From Cognatilysobacter bugurensis (lineage in GTDB: Bacteria; Pseudomonadota; Gammaproteobacteria; Xanthomonadales; Xanthomonadaceae), in the NCBI RefSeq assembly GCF_014652095.1, contig NZ_BMYD01000001.1, forward strand, positions 1,403,466 to 1,467,465: 64,000 nucleotides of DNA, read 5' to 3'. The notes under the pieces are model-generated. The model did not search any database, was not told where the DNA came from, and worked only from the letters and a program-made list of their open reading frames with translations. The translations under genes were made by a program, and so were the position numbers. Below are positions 52,334 to 63,840 of the stretch, piece after piece. Position 1 is the stretch's first letter. Every line of letters starts with the position of its first letter.

Positions 52334-52966
52334 TCAGGCGCGCGCGGGCGCGGCTTTCCTGGCGGTCTTCTTCGTGGCCTTGCCGGCCGATTTACCGGCG
52401 GTCTTCTTGGAGGTCTTCTTCGCGACCTTCTTTGCGGCCTTCCGGGTCGACGTCCCCGCGGTTTTCTTCGCGGCCTTCACCGCCTTCGCGACCTTCGGCT
52501 TGCGCTTGGGCTGCAGCATCGTGCCGGTGCAATTCTTCGCGCCGCAGCGGCAGGCCCAGATCTTCTTCATGCGCGGCGTATGCGCCTCGCCGAGCGTGAT
52601 CCCGTAGTTGTAGTACAGCTCGTCGCCCGGCTTGATCGCGCGGATCGCCTCGATGAACACACGGTCCTTGCGACGGTCGTCGCCGCCGTGCTCTTCAAGC
52701 ACGGCTTGGCAATTGGGTTTGCAGCTGTGGTTGATCCAGCGCCCGATGTTGCCGCCGAAGTTGCCGTCGATCACGTACTCGTCGTTGAGCGTGAACAGGA
52801 ACGTGTGGCCGGACTCCGCGGCACCGCTGTCGCCGGCGTCGACGTCCTCGTGCGTGCGCAGCAGGCCCTTGTATTCAAGGATGCGCTCGCCTTTCGCGAT
52901 CGGAATGAGGGCGAACACGCCATTGCCATGGATGGCCGAGCGACGGGCGACGATCTTGCGAGGCAT
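52334..52966 (-). CDS. SET-domain methyltransferase with histone H1-like tail
   Basis: 210 aa. SET domain at 1-125 with [26 protein letters not shown] (79-86) and GDELYYNYG (114-122). A post-SET Cys motif ACRCGAKNC (138-146) makes a zinc site with the Cys of NHSCKPNC. Residues 153-210 are almost only Lys, Ala, Thr, Gly, Arg and Ser with KAAKK / AKKTA repeats, like eukaryotic H1 tails or AlgP-type proteins. It should methylate protein lysine; the tail could bind DNA or be a substrate itself. Confidence 0.9.
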   Translation of the reverse strand: MPRKIVARRSAIHGNGVFALIPIAKGERILEYKGLLRTHEDVDAGDSGAAESGHTFLFTLNDEYVIDGNFGGNIGRWINHSCKPNCQAVLEEHGGDDRRKDRVFIEAIRAIKPGDELYYNYGITLGEAHTPRMKKIWACRCGAKNCTGTMLQPKRKPKVAKAVKAAKKTAGTSTRKAAKKVAKKTSKKTAGKSAGKATKKTARKAAPARA

Positions 52967-53051
52967 GCGGCGGGTCCCAATGGTCGAGCCGGCATTCTGC
53001 CCGCGTGCCTGAGCCGCGGCTATCCATACGGTGTGAAATCCGCCGCTGTGC

Positions 53052-53080
53052 TTGGCCGGACGGCCGTTAAAACGTACAAT
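53052..53080 (+). promoter_or_regulatory. candidate promoter of the suf operon
   Basis: TTGGCC (53052-53057), 17-bp spacer, TACAAT (53075-53080). Downstream sequence GTACAATTCCGGTAC is partly symmetrical and could be the Rrf2 regulator's site. Confidence 0.4.
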
Positions 53081-53108
53081 TCCGGTACTGATTCGAAGTG
53101 CCGCTCAC

Positions 53109-53564
53109 ATGCTCCGCGTCACCAAGCTCACCGACTACGCCACCGTCGTGCTCACCGTGCTCGCCGCCCGGCCCGAGGCCGTGCTCAGCGCCTCGGAACT
53201 CGCGGAGCGGGCAGGCCTGGAAACGCCGACGGTGAGCAAGCTGCTCAAGCCGCTGGCACAGGCGGGGCTCGTAGAAGGCTTTCGCGGCGCGAACGGCGGC
53301 TACCGGCTTGCACGGCCGCCGGCGCAGATCGGCCTGATCGAGATCGTCGAGGCGATGGAGGGCCCGCTGGCGATCACCGAGTGCAGCGTGCACGACGGTT
53401 CGTGCGGCATCGAGCATTCCTGCGGCGTACGCGCGAACTGGCGCCGCATCAACGACGTGGTGGTCGACGCACTGCGCAGCGTAACGCTCGCGCAGATGCT
53501 CGAACCCCCACCGCCCCCATCAAAGCGGGTCCGGCGCATCGACGTGCGCCTGGAACCGGTCTGA
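53109..53564 (+). CDS. Rrf2-family suf operon regulator
   Basis: 151 aa. Winged HTH ([40 protein letters not shown]) and three Cys that can hold an Fe-S cluster ([15 protein letters not shown]). Rrf2 proteins of this type sense cluster status and control suf genes. The next gene is sufB 14 bp downstream. ATG 53109. Confidence 0.93.
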   Translation: MLRVTKLTDYATVVLTVLAARPEAVLSASELAERAGLETPTVSKLLKPLAQAGLVEGFRGANGGYRLARPPAQIGLIEIVEAMEGPLAITECSVHDGSCGIEHSCGVRANWRRINDVVVDALRSVTLAQMLEPPPPPSKRVRRIDVRLEPV

Positions 53565-53578
53565 ACGACAGGCAGCCC

Positions 53579-55041
<1,463 letters not shown>

Positions 55042-55042
<1 letters not shown>

Positions 55043-55508
55043 TGGACCTGCGCGTCCGCGAAGCCGTGGAAGACGACATCGCGCCGATGCACGCGATCCG
55101 GCTTGCCGTGCGCGAGAACGTCCTGTCGAACCCTTCGTGGCTCACGGCCGAGGTCTACCGCGGCTGCCTGGCTGCAGCGGGCGCGGCCTGCACGTGGGTG
55201 GCCGAGCTCGACGGCCGCGTCGTCGGCTTCTCCACCGCGCGGCTGGACCAGCGCGACATTTGGGCGCTGTTCGTCGACCCGGCCTGCGAGGGTCGCGGCA
55301 TCGGCCGCGCCCTGCTCGATGCCGCGACCGCGTGGCTGTTCGCGCGCGGCGTCGACACGATCGAACTGGGCACCACGCCCGACACCCGCGCCGACCGTTT
55401 CTACCGCGACGCCGGCTGGCGGCGCGGCGAGATGAGCCCGCGCGGCGACGTGATTTTCAGGCTGTCGCACCCGTCGATGGCCGCCCCCATTTCTCTTGAG
55501 ACCGCATC

Positions 55509-55515
<7 letters not shown>
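55042..55515 (+). CDS. GNAT acetyltransferase inside the suf operon
   Basis: 157 aa. GNAT fold: LRVREAVEDDIAPMHAIRLA, VDPACEGRGIGRALLDAATAW (acetyl-CoA loop) and FYRDAGWRRGE near the end. It overlaps sufB by 1 bp and sufC by 7 bp, so it is translated with them. Canonical suf operons have no such gene; the target could be a Suf protein or an unrelated amine. Confidence 0.88.
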
Positions 55516-56273
<758 letters not shown>

Positions 56274-56313
56274 TGCCATCGCTGTTTTCAAATCGCGCCC
56301 GCGGAGTCCGTCG

Positions 56314-57609
56314 ATGAGCGCGCTGCTCGACCGCTTTGCCGAGACCTTCGAGGCGCTGCCGGCACGTGACGCTGCGGGGCTCGGCGTCGATCGTCGCGCT
56401 GCGCTCGACGCAGCGCTGCGCGACGGGCTGCCGCACTCGCGCACCGAGGCCTGGCGCTACACCCCGCTGCGCGCACTTGAGCGTCGTGTCTTCGCTCCGG
56501 CGCAGCTCGACGTCCCCGCATTCGACGACGCGGCGCTCGTAGGCATCCCCGCCCCGAGACTCGTCTTCGTGAACGGCCGCTTCAACGCGCGCGTGTCCGA
56601 CCTGACGGGCCTTCCGGCAGGCGTGTCGCTGCAGCCGCTGTCGGCGCTGCTGCGCGACGGCGAACCGCGCGACGCCTCGTTCCTCGCGCGCCGCTTCGAT
56701 CGCACCGACGAGGTCTTCGCAAGGCTCAACGCGGCGCTCGCCGACGAGGGGGCGGTGCTGCGTGCCGACGCGGACGCCGAGTCGAACGTTCCGGTGCACC
56801 TTGTGTTCCTTGGTGCGTCCGCCGAGGCCGAGCAGGCTTGGCACGTGCGCAACCTCATCGAACTGCGCGAAGGGGCGTCCCTCACCGTCGTCGAGCACCA
56901 GCTGGCAACCGGGGCGCACCGGCACCTGTCGAACACGCTGACGCATGTGCACCTGGCAGCCGGTGCGCACCTCACGCACGCACGCATGCAGGACGAGGCC
57001 GAAGGCGCGACGTTGTTGACGCGCACCGACGCCGTGCTCGCGCGCGACGCACGGTATCGCCGGCTCGATCTCGAACTCGGTGCGGGCCTCTCGCGGCACG
57101 AACTCAACGCCGCGCTGCACGGCGCGGGTTCGCACGTGCACGCGAACGGCGTGCTGCTCGCGACGGGCCGGCGCCACCTCGACACGCGCCTTGGTATCGA
57201 TCACGTCGGCCGCGACAGCGGCTGCGAGCTCATCTGGCGCGGCCTCGGTGCCGACCGCGGGCGCGCCGTCTTCCACGGCGGCATCCTGATCCGCGAAGGC
57301 GCCGACGGCACGCTCGCGTCGCTGTCGAACAAGAACCTCCTGCTCAGCGAAAGCGCCGAGATCGACACGCAGCCCGTGCTCGAGATCCACGCCGACGAAG
57401 TGCAGGCGGCGCACGGCGCAACCGTCGGCCAGCTCGACCCGACCGCGCTGTTCTACCTGCGCTCGCGCGGGCTGCCGCTCGAGCGCGCACGCGCGCTGCT
57501 GACGGCGGCGTTCTGCCGCGAGACGCTGACGGTGATCGGAGACGACGCCGTGCGCGACCTGCTCGGCACGCGCCTCGACGCGGCGCTCGCCCGACTGGGG
57601 GCCCTGTGA
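56314..57609 (+). CDS. sufD: Fe-S cluster assembly protein SufD
   Basis: 431 aa beta-helix partner of SufB: EAWRYTPLRALERRVF, VPVHLVFLG, VVEHQLATGAHRHLSNTLTH, GRAVFHGGILIREGADGTLA, AHGATVGQLDPTALFYLRSR. The conserved C-terminal His (AAHGATVG) is present. Stop overlaps the sufS start (GTGA). Confidence 0.95.
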   Translation: MSALLDRFAETFEALPARDAAGLGVDRRAALDAALRDGLPHSRTEAWRYTPLRALERRVFAPAQLDVPAFDDAALVGIPAPRLVFVNGRFNARVSDLTGLPAGVSLQPLSALLRDGEPRDASFLARRFDRTDEVFARLNAALADEGAVLRADADAESNVPVHLVFLGASAEAEQAWHVRNLIELREGASLTVVEHQLATGAHRHLSNTLTHVHLAAGAHLTHARMQDEAEGATLLTRTDAVLARDARYRRLDLELGAGLSRHELNAALHGAGSHVHANGVLLATGRRHLDTRLGIDHVGRDSGCELIWRGLGADRGRAVFHGGILIREGADGTLASLSNKNLLLSESAEIDTQPVLEIHADEVQAAHGATVGQLDPTALFYLRSRGLPLERARALLTAAFCRETLTVIGDDAVRDLLGTRLDAALARLGAL

Positions 57610-58877
57610 CCCGCAACCACCCGCACGTCTCCCGGCCGATGCCCTCGCCCGCGCCCGCCGCGGCGCCGGACTGGGCCGCGGTGCGCACCGACTTCCCGCT
57701 GCTCACGCGCGAGGTGAACGGCAAGCCGCTGATCTACCTCGATTCGGCGAACACCGGGCAGAAGCCGGCGTCGGTCATCGAGGCGGTCGACGATTTCTAC
57801 CGTCGGCACAACGCGAACGTGAGCCGCGCCGTGCACGTGCTTGGCACGGAGGCGACCGATGCGTACGAAGGCGCGCGTCGCAAGCTTGCCGCGTTCCTCA
57901 ATGTGCGGGCCGATGAGCTCGTGCTGTGCAGCGGCACGACGTTTGCGCTGAACCTCGTCGCCTACAGTTGGGCACTGCCGCAGCTCAAGGCCGGCGACGC
58001 GATCGTGCTCACGCGCATGGAGCACCACGCAAACATCGTGCCCTGGCAGATCGTCGCGCAGCGCACGGGCGCGACGATCAAGGTCGCCGAGCTCACCGAC
58101 AGCGGCGAGCTCGACCTCGACGCGCTGTACGCGCTGCTCACGCCCGAGGTGCGGGTGCTCGCGATGACGCACGTGTCGAACGTGCTTGGCACGGTGAACC
58201 CGGTGCGCGAGATCTGCCGCGAGGCGCGCAAGCGCGGCATCGTCACCGTCATCGACGGCTCCCAGGCGGCGCCGCACCGCACGCTCGACGTGGCGTCGAT
58301 CGGTTGCGACTTCTACGCGATCACCGGCCACAAGATGGCCGGCCCGACGGGCACAGGCGTGCTCTGGGCGCGGCGCGATCTGCTTGCCTCGATGCCGCCG
58401 TTCCTCGGCGGCGGCGAGATGATCAAGGAAGTGCGCTTCGACGGCACGGTCTACAACGACGCCCCACACCGGTTCGAAGCCGGCACCCCGAACATCGCAG
58501 GTTTTGTCGGGCTCGGTGCAGCGGTCGACTACCTCGGCGGCCTGGGCATGGACCACGTCGAGGCGCGCGAGAAGGAACTGCTCGAGCACGCAACCGAAGC
58601 GCTGTCGCAGGTCGAAGGCCTGCGCATCTTCGGTGCGGCGCCGGAGAAGGCGGCCGTCGTGAGCTTCCTGGTCGAAGGCGCGCACGCGCACGACCTCGCC
58701 ACGCTGCTCGATCTCGAAGGCGTCGCGATCCGCTCGGGCCAGCACTGCGCGCACCCGCTGATGCAGAAGCTTGGCGTCGCGGCCACGTGCCGCGCTTCGT
58801 TTGCGTTCTACAACACGCACGAGGAAGTCGACGCGTTCGTGGCCGCCTTGCGCAAGGTGCGCATGCTGCTAGCCTGA
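57606..58877 (+). CDS. sufS: cysteine desulfurase SufS
   Basis: 423 aa PLP enzyme giving sulfur for cluster assembly. PLP Lys in TGHKMAGPTG, catalytic Cys in IRSGQHCAHPLM, plus YLDSANTGQKP and HHANIVPWQ. The start is GTG 57606 by coupling to sufD; ATG 57639 is the alternative and leaves the conserved part intact. No sufE or sufU gene follows, so the sulfur shuttle must be elsewhere. Confidence 0.95.
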   Translation: MTRNHPHVSRPMPSPAPAAAPDWAAVRTDFPLLTREVNGKPLIYLDSANTGQKPASVIEAVDDFYRRHNANVSRAVHVLGTEATDAYEGARRKLAAFLNVRADELVLCSGTTFALNLVAYSWALPQLKAGDAIVLTRMEHHANIVPWQIVAQRTGATIKVAELTDSGELDLDALYALLTPEVRVLAMTHVSNVLGTVNPVREICREARKRGIVTVIDGSQAAPHRTLDVASIGCDFYAITGHKMAGPTGTGVLWARRDLLASMPPFLGGGEMIKEVRFDGTVYNDAPHRFEAGTPNIAGFVGLGAAVDYLGGLGMDHVEAREKELLEHATEALSQVEGLRIFGAAPEKAAVVSFLVEGAHAHDLATLLDLEGVAIRSGQHCAHPLMQKLGVAATCRASFAFYNTHEEVDAFVAALRKVRMLLA

Positions 58878-58899
58878 TCGCTCCACCCGGGGGGCGGCG

Positions 58900-59190
58900 A
58901 TGGGCCAAGACACCGAACTGGTAGACCTGTTGCGGCAGGTCCGCGACCAGCAGCGCGAACAACTGGCGCTTCAGACCCGGGCGCTTGATGAGCAGCGCGA
59001 GCTGTTTGCACTCCAACGCGCGAATCTTGAGCGGGTCGAGCGCATCCACGACCGTGCCGAAGCGCTGCAGGACCGAGCCGGCCGAGGCCAACGCATCATT
59101 GTTTGGGTGATGCTGCCGCTCCTCGCGTTCGCGCTGATCGCGCTGATGTGGCCCCAACTTCGTTATTACCTGTACCTGCTCAGCACATGA
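58900..59190 (+). CDS. small coiled-coil membrane protein
   Basis: 96 aa. Residues 5-60 are a heptad-type coiled coil (ELVDLLRQVRDQQREQLALQ, QRELFALQRANLERVERIHD). One transmembrane helix follows at about 67-85. The stop overlaps the next gene's ATG (ATGA). No family is recognised; it sits in the suf operon tail. Confidence 0.7.
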   Translation: MGQDTELVDLLRQVRDQQREQLALQTRALDEQRELFALQRANLERVERIHDRAEALQDRAGRGQRIIVWVMLPLLAFALIALMWPQLRYYLYLLST

Positions 59191-59735
59191 CCGAATCCGC
59201 CCTCAGCTTTCGCCGCGCCACGCCAGGTGATGTGGATGCGCTCGTCGCACTCGTCGAGTCCGCCTACCGCGGCGAAGTCAGCCGCGCCGGCTGGACCACG
59301 GAGGCGGACCTGCTGGACGGGCGTCGCACCGGTCCGGACGATGTCAACGCATGCATCGACCGCACACGCAGCGCGGTCCTGGTGGCCGAGCAGGACGCCG
59401 CAGACGGCACCCGCGATCTCGTGGCCTGCGCGCATGTTGCCGAGGAAGACGGGGCCGGCTACTTCGGCATGTTCTCGGTGCGCCCCACGCTGCAGGGCAG
59501 CGGCGTCGGCAAGCGGCTGCTCGAACACGCCGAGCGCTTCGTGCGTGAGCACTGGAGCCTGCCGGTGATGCGCATGACCGTCATCGACGTGCGCGAGGAG
59601 CTCATCGCGTTCTACGAGCGCCGCGGCTACCGCCGAACCGGCATCGTCAAACCGTTTCCGTACGGTGACGAGCGCTTTGGCATCCCGCGCCGCGACGACC
59701 TGCGCTTCGAGATCCTTGAAAAGCCGCTTGTATGA
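59187..59735 (+). CDS. GNAT acetyltransferase
   Basis: 182 aa GNAT fold: SFRRATPGDVDALVALVESA, FSVRPTLQGSGVGKRLLEHA (acetyl-CoA loop), IAFYERRGYRRTG. Second GNAT in this cluster and different from the one at 55042. It overlaps the coiled-coil gene by ATGA. Substrate unknown. Confidence 0.88.
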   Translation: MTESALSFRRATPGDVDALVALVESAYRGEVSRAGWTTEADLLDGRRTGPDDVNACIDRTRSAVLVAEQDAADGTRDLVACAHVAEEDGAGYFGMFSVRPTLQGSGVGKRLLEHAERFVREHWSLPVMRMTVIDVREELIAFYERRGYRRTGIVKPFPYGDERFGIPRRDDLRFEILEKPLV

Positions 59736-59766
59736 CACGCACGCCCCACCCGGACCAGGTGATCCC

Positions 59767-60090
59767 ATGAATGACTGGGTGCGCGTCTGCGCGACCTCCG
59801 AGCTGCTTCCCGGCGAGAGCACTGTGGCCTGGGACGGCGACACGCCGATCCTCGTTTGCAACGTCGGCGGCGACTTCTACGCGCTCGAAGACAAGTGCTC
59901 GCACCAGGATTTCGAGCTCTCGGCCGGCGCGTTCGACGGCGAAAACGCCACGATCGAATGCACGCTGCACGGCGCAAAGTTCGACGTACGCGACGGACGC
60001 GCGCTGTGTGCGCCGGCCTATGCGCCTGTTCCGAAGTTCCCGGTCAAGGTCGAGAGCGGCGCGGTGTGGACCCGCGACGATCGCGGCTGA
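59767..60090 (+). CDS. Rieske-type ferredoxin
   Basis: 107 aa with a [2Fe-2S] Rieske site CSHQDF...CTLHG (CxH and CxxH). It resembles the small ferredoxin component of ring oxygenases, but no oxygenase is nearby. The last gene of the suf-linked run, 31 bp after GNAT. It probably takes or carries a cluster built by the Suf system. Confidence 0.88.
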   Translation: MNDWVRVCATSELLPGESTVAWDGDTPILVCNVGGDFYALEDKCSHQDFELSAGAFDGENATIECTLHGAKFDVRDGRALCAPAYAPVPKFPVKVESGAVWTRDDRG

Positions 60091-60232
60091 TCACGTGCGA
60101 TAGCCGCGCTAAACTGCATTTACGCCACTTTTTCGGCTGGCGATGCCGCGCCTCGATGCGCTGTGCGACGACGCGGACCTCATGAAATCCGTCAGCGGAC
60201 CCGCGGGCTGCAGCAAATCTTTAATATTTCGT

Positions 60233-60256
60233 TGCAAATGCGAATCCCTATCATTA
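60233..60256 (+). promoter_or_regulatory. candidate Fur box
   Basis: TGCAAATGCGAATCCCTATC followed by ATTA resembles the iron-regulator consensus of repeated AAT/ATT triplets. It lies about 50 bp before the TonB receptor, as expected for iron repression. Confidence 0.55.
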
Positions 60257-60306
60257 CGATGCGCGCGCCGCAGCAACCGCTGCCTTGTTCGTTTTGAAGG
60301 GATTCC

Positions 60307-62451
60307 ATGCTTCGCACGCCTTCGCTCAGCCCGCTCGCCGGTGCTCTGCTGCTCGCCCTCAGCCTGCCGGCGCTCGCCGAGCCCGCCGCTGCCGCGACCG
60401 ACCTCGATGCCGTCCGCGTTTACGGGCAGGCCCAGGGCTACAACGTCGATGCCACCCGCACGGCCACCAAGACGACGACGCCGCTGCGCGACGTCCCGCA
60501 GGCGGTGACGATCATCACCGAGGACCTCATCGACGATCAGGCGATGACGAGCATGGCCGACGTGGTGCGCTACGTGCCCGGTGTCGGCATGGCACAGGGC
60601 GAAGGCCATCGCGATGCCCCGATTTTCCGCGGCAACGTGTCCACCAGCGACTTCTTCGTCGACGGCATCCGCGACGACGTCCAGTACCTGCGCGACCTCT
60701 ACAACGTCGAGCACATCGAGGTGCTCAAGGGCGCGAACTCGATGATCTTCGGCCGTGGCGGCTCAGGCGGCGTGATCAACCGCGTGACCAAGCAGGCAAA
60801 CTGGCTGGCGCACGACGAGCTCGAACTCCAGTTCGGCAGTCACGGCCGCCGCCGCGGCGTCGCCGATTTCGGCCGCCCGGTCAGCCCCACCGCTGCGTTC
60901 CGTGTCGTGGCGCTGTACGAAAACTCCGACACGTTCCGCGACCACGCGGAGATCGAGCGCTTCGGCATCAACCCGACGTTCGCGATGCGCTTCGGTGAGA
61001 ACACGACGGCGACGTTTGGCTACGAGTACTTCCGCGACGACCGCACCACCGACCGCGGCGTGCCGAGTTACCAGCTGCGCCCGCTCGCCGTCGATGTCGA
61101 GACGTTCTTCGGCGACCCGGAGCTGAGCTTCAGCGACTTCGAGTCGCACGCGTTCACGGCGACGGTCGAACACGAGTTCGGCAACGGCATGACGCTCCGC
61201 AATGCCACGCGCATCGCGAGCTACGACAAGTTCTATCAGAACGTGTATCCGGGTGCGGTCACTTCCGACCGGCAGTTCCTCGCACTGCAGGCCTACAACA
61301 GCGGAACGGACCGCGAAAACTTCTTCAACCAGACCGACCTGGTGAAGGTATTCGAGGGCGCAGTGCGCCACACGGTGCTTGTCGGCGCCGAGATCGGCCG
61401 TCAGGAAACCGACAACGTTCGCGTCAGCGGCGTGTTCCCGGCAGCCGTGTCCCCGTGTTCGCCGACTCGCGCGGTGTCGAACATCGACTGCGTGCCGGTC
61501 GCAAACCCGCGTCGGATCTCACCGGTGTCCTTCGCCGCCGCGACCAGCCCCGACAACACCGGCACAGCCGATATCGCTTCGGTTTACATCCAGGACCAGA
61601 TCGAGTTCTCGCCGCAGTGGCAGGCCATCGTCGGTGCTCGCTGGGACCGGTTCGCGCTGGACTACACCAACAACCGCGCAAACAACAACACGGGGCAGCG
61701 CCTTGAGACCGGCGACGACCTGTTCTCGCCGCGCGTGGGCCTGATCTACAAGCCGGCCGAGCCCGTTTCGATCTACGCCAGCTACAGCGTTGCCTACACG
61801 CCGCGCGCCGGCGAGCAGCTCAACGGACTCTCGTTCGACAACCGGGCGTTCGCACCCGAAAAGTTCAAGAATCTCGAGATCGGCGCGAAGTGGGACATTC
61901 GGCCCGACCTTTCGGCGACCGCCGCCGCGTACCGCCTCGACCGCACGAACGTGGTCGTAGTCAGCCCCTCCAACGCTCTCAATTCGCAGCTCATCGACGG
62001 CCAGCAGACGGAAGGCGTCGAGCTCGGCATCGCCGGTCGGGTCACTGAAGCGTGGACCGTCATGGGCGGCTATGCGTACCAGGAGGGCTACACGCTGAGC
62101 ACGGTCAATGCCGGCACTCCGACCGCCGCAATCGTCGACGGACAGCTGGCCCAGCTGCCGCACCACAGCGCGTCGTTGTGGAACCGCTACGACATCAACC
62201 CGATGTGGGGCGTCGCGCTGGGCGCGGTGTACCGCGACGAGGTCTTCGCCACGACCAGCAACACCGTCGTGCTGCCTTCGTTCACGCGCGTCGACGCCGC
62301 GGTCTATCTGACGCTCAGCGATTCGGTGCGGATGCAGCTCAACGTCGAGAACCTGTTCGACAAGACGTACTACGCGTCGGCGCACACGAACGACAACATC
62401 CTGCCGGGTGCCCCGCGCAGCGTGTACCTCGGGGTAAACCTGAGCTTCTGA
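60307..62451 (+). CDS. TonB-dependent siderophore receptor
   Basis: 714 aa. Signal peptide (MLRTPSLSPLAGALLLALSL...LAEP), plug domain (RDVPQAVTIITEDLIDDQ, VLKGANSMIFGRGGSGGVIN) and a 22-strand-type barrel ending in F (YLGVNLSF). Similar in layout to catecholate receptors (Fiu/FepA group); the actual ligand is not known. A Fur box upstream points to iron control. It is followed by a PepSY protein. Confidence 0.94.
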   Translation: MLRTPSLSPLAGALLLALSLPALAEPAAAATDLDAVRVYGQAQGYNVDATRTATKTTTPLRDVPQAVTIITEDLIDDQAMTSMADVVRYVPGVGMAQGEGHRDAPIFRGNVSTSDFFVDGIRDDVQYLRDLYNVEHIEVLKGANSMIFGRGGSGGVINRVTKQANWLAHDELELQFGSHGRRRGVADFGRPVSPTAAFRVVALYENSDTFRDHAEIERFGINPTFAMRFGENTTATFGYEYFRDDRTTDRGVPSYQLRPLAVDVETFFGDPELSFSDFESHAFTATVEHEFGNGMTLRNATRIASYDKFYQNVYPGAVTSDRQFLALQAYNSGTDRENFFNQTDLVKVFEGAVRHTVLVGAEIGRQETDNVRVSGVFPAAVSPCSPTRAVSNIDCVPVANPRRISPVSFAAATSPDNTGTADIASVYIQDQIEFSPQWQAIVGARWDRFALDYTNNRANNNTGQRLETGDDLFSPRVGLIYKPAEPVSIYASYSVAYTPRAGEQLNGLSFDNRAFAPEKFKNLEIGAKWDIRPDLSATAAAYRLDRTNVVVVSPSNALNSQLIDGQQTEGVELGIAGRVTEAWTVMGGYAYQEGYTLSTVNAGTPTAAIVDGQLAQLPHHSASLWNRYDINPMWGVALGAVYRDEVFATTSNTVVLPSFTRVDAAVYLTLSDSVRMQLNVENLFDKTYYASAHTNDNILPGAPRSVYLGVNLSF

Positions 62452-62485
62452 CCGATTCGCCCATGTCCACCAACAGCGCAGCCGG

Positions 62486-63160
62486 ATGAGTGCCACCGCC
62501 CGTCCCGCCCCCGTGGCAGCGGCTCGTGCACCTGCGCGCCGCACGGGGGCAACGGCCTACCGCTGGGTGCGCCAGTTGCACCTGTGGGTCGGCGCATGGG
62601 GGGCGATTGCGGCGATCCTGTACGGCTTCACTGGGCTGGTGATGAACAACCGGTTCGGCGAGAACGCCTGGCCGCAGGGCGCCAGCGAGGACAGCGGACG
62701 ACTGGCTCTGGCGATCCCTGCATCCGCGTCGGCCACGCCGGATGCGCTGAAAGTCTGGCTCGCCGACACGCACGACCTGCACGCGCAGGTCGTGCGCAAG
62801 GGCAAACCCAGCGAAGCGAGACTGGCGGGCAAGCCGGTGCAGGAACCGCCGAAGTGGATGTTATCGGGCGGCACGGCGCGCTCGTCGTGGTCGCTCGAGT
62901 ACGTGCCGGGCAACGCGACGGCCGAGGTCAAACAGTCCCGTTACAGCCCGCTCGGTGCGCTGACCCGCCTGCACAAGGGCTATGGCGGCGGCTGGGCGTG
63001 GAGCCTGCTCGCCGACAGCTTCGCAATCGGCATGATCCTGCTCGGCCTGTCGGGCATCTGGATGTGGGCGCGAGGTCGTGGGGCGCGCGACATGGCCGGC
63101 AGCGTGCTTGCGCTGTCGACCGCGGTGATCGCAGTGGTACTGGTGCTCGCGTTCGGTTGA
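62486..63160 (+). CDS. PepSY-associated membrane protein
   Basis: 224 aa. An N-terminal helix (about 33-52, LHLWVGAWGAIAAILYGFTG), a periplasmic PepSY-like region, and two C-terminal helices (about 165-185, 205-223). These proteins occur after TonB receptors and are thought to reduce or release iron from siderophores in the periplasm. Starts 35 bp after the receptor stop. Confidence 0.88.
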   Translation: MSATARPAPVAAARAPARRTGATAYRWVRQLHLWVGAWGAIAAILYGFTGLVMNNRFGENAWPQGASEDSGRLALAIPASASATPDALKVWLADTHDLHAQVVRKGKPSEARLAGKPVQEPPKWMLSGGTARSSWSLEYVPGNATAEVKQSRYSPLGALTRLHKGYGGGWAWSLLADSFAIGMILLGLSGIWMWARGRGARDMAGSVLALSTAVIAVVLVLAFG

Positions 63161-63201
63161 CGCGTTGGGGGCGTGCGACGCGGCCGGGCTCGTCGGCTTG
63201 G

Positions 63202-63840
63202 CTAAGCCACCGGCGCAATCTTCACCAGCAACGCTTCACCGCCGCCGTCGAGCACATGGCGCAGCCGCGTCTCGCCGGCCTGCAGCACGGCGGTGTCGCC
63301 GGCCGCGAGCGGCGGCAGTCCGGAGTCGTCGGCAAACTGCGCTTGGCCCGCGAACAGATGCACGGCCCAGGCCGTGCCGGGCTCCGCAAAGATCACCATC
63401 GGCCCGACGAGCGGGCGATGCCAGAGCGTCGCCTCGACGCGGTCGCGGCGCCACATGAGGTTGAAGTCGTGCGTCAGGCCATCGACGAGTTCACCCGTCA
63501 CGGCCCGCTCGCCGGCGAAGCGCGCGCGGCCGTGCGGCGGGTCGAGCGTGGTGCACTCGCCGTCTTCGAAGCGCAGGCGCAGGCCGTTTCCGCTGAGCAG
63601 CACGAGTTCACGATCGATGCCGGCGAACGTCGAGAACGGCGCATCGCGTTCGATTTCCGCGATCGACAGGCGCCAGTCCCAGTCGTCAGCGTCGTGATTC
63701 GCACTGCCGGGGCTTTGCGCATCGTCGCCAAGCCGGCGGCGCAGGATCTCGCGCGTCCAGCCCAGGCCGTTGCGCCAGCGGACGCGGCGGTACTCGTGGG
63801 CCGGGAGAACGAACGAAGTGGCGGCGGTCGTCGTCAGCAT
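63202..63840 (-). CDS. HutD/Ves family cupin protein
   Basis: 212 aa. HutD marks: YRRVRWRNGLGWTREIL, WDWRLSIAEIERDAPFSTFA, ELVLLSGNGLRLRF, and TGELVDGLTHDFNLMWRR. Ves is cold-induced in E. coli; HutD accompanies histidine degradation genes, which are not seen here. Convergent with PepSY. Confidence 0.9.
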   Translation of the reverse strand: MLTTTAATSFVLPAHEYRRVRWRNGLGWTREILRRRLGDDAQSPGSANHDADDWDWRLSIAEIERDAPFSTFAGIDRELVLLSGNGLRLRFEDGECTTLDPPHGRARFAGERAVTGELVDGLTHDFNLMWRRDRVEATLWHRPLVGPMVIFAEPGTAWAVHLFAGQAQFADDSGLPPLAAGDTAVLQAGETRLRHVLDGGGEALLVKIAPVA

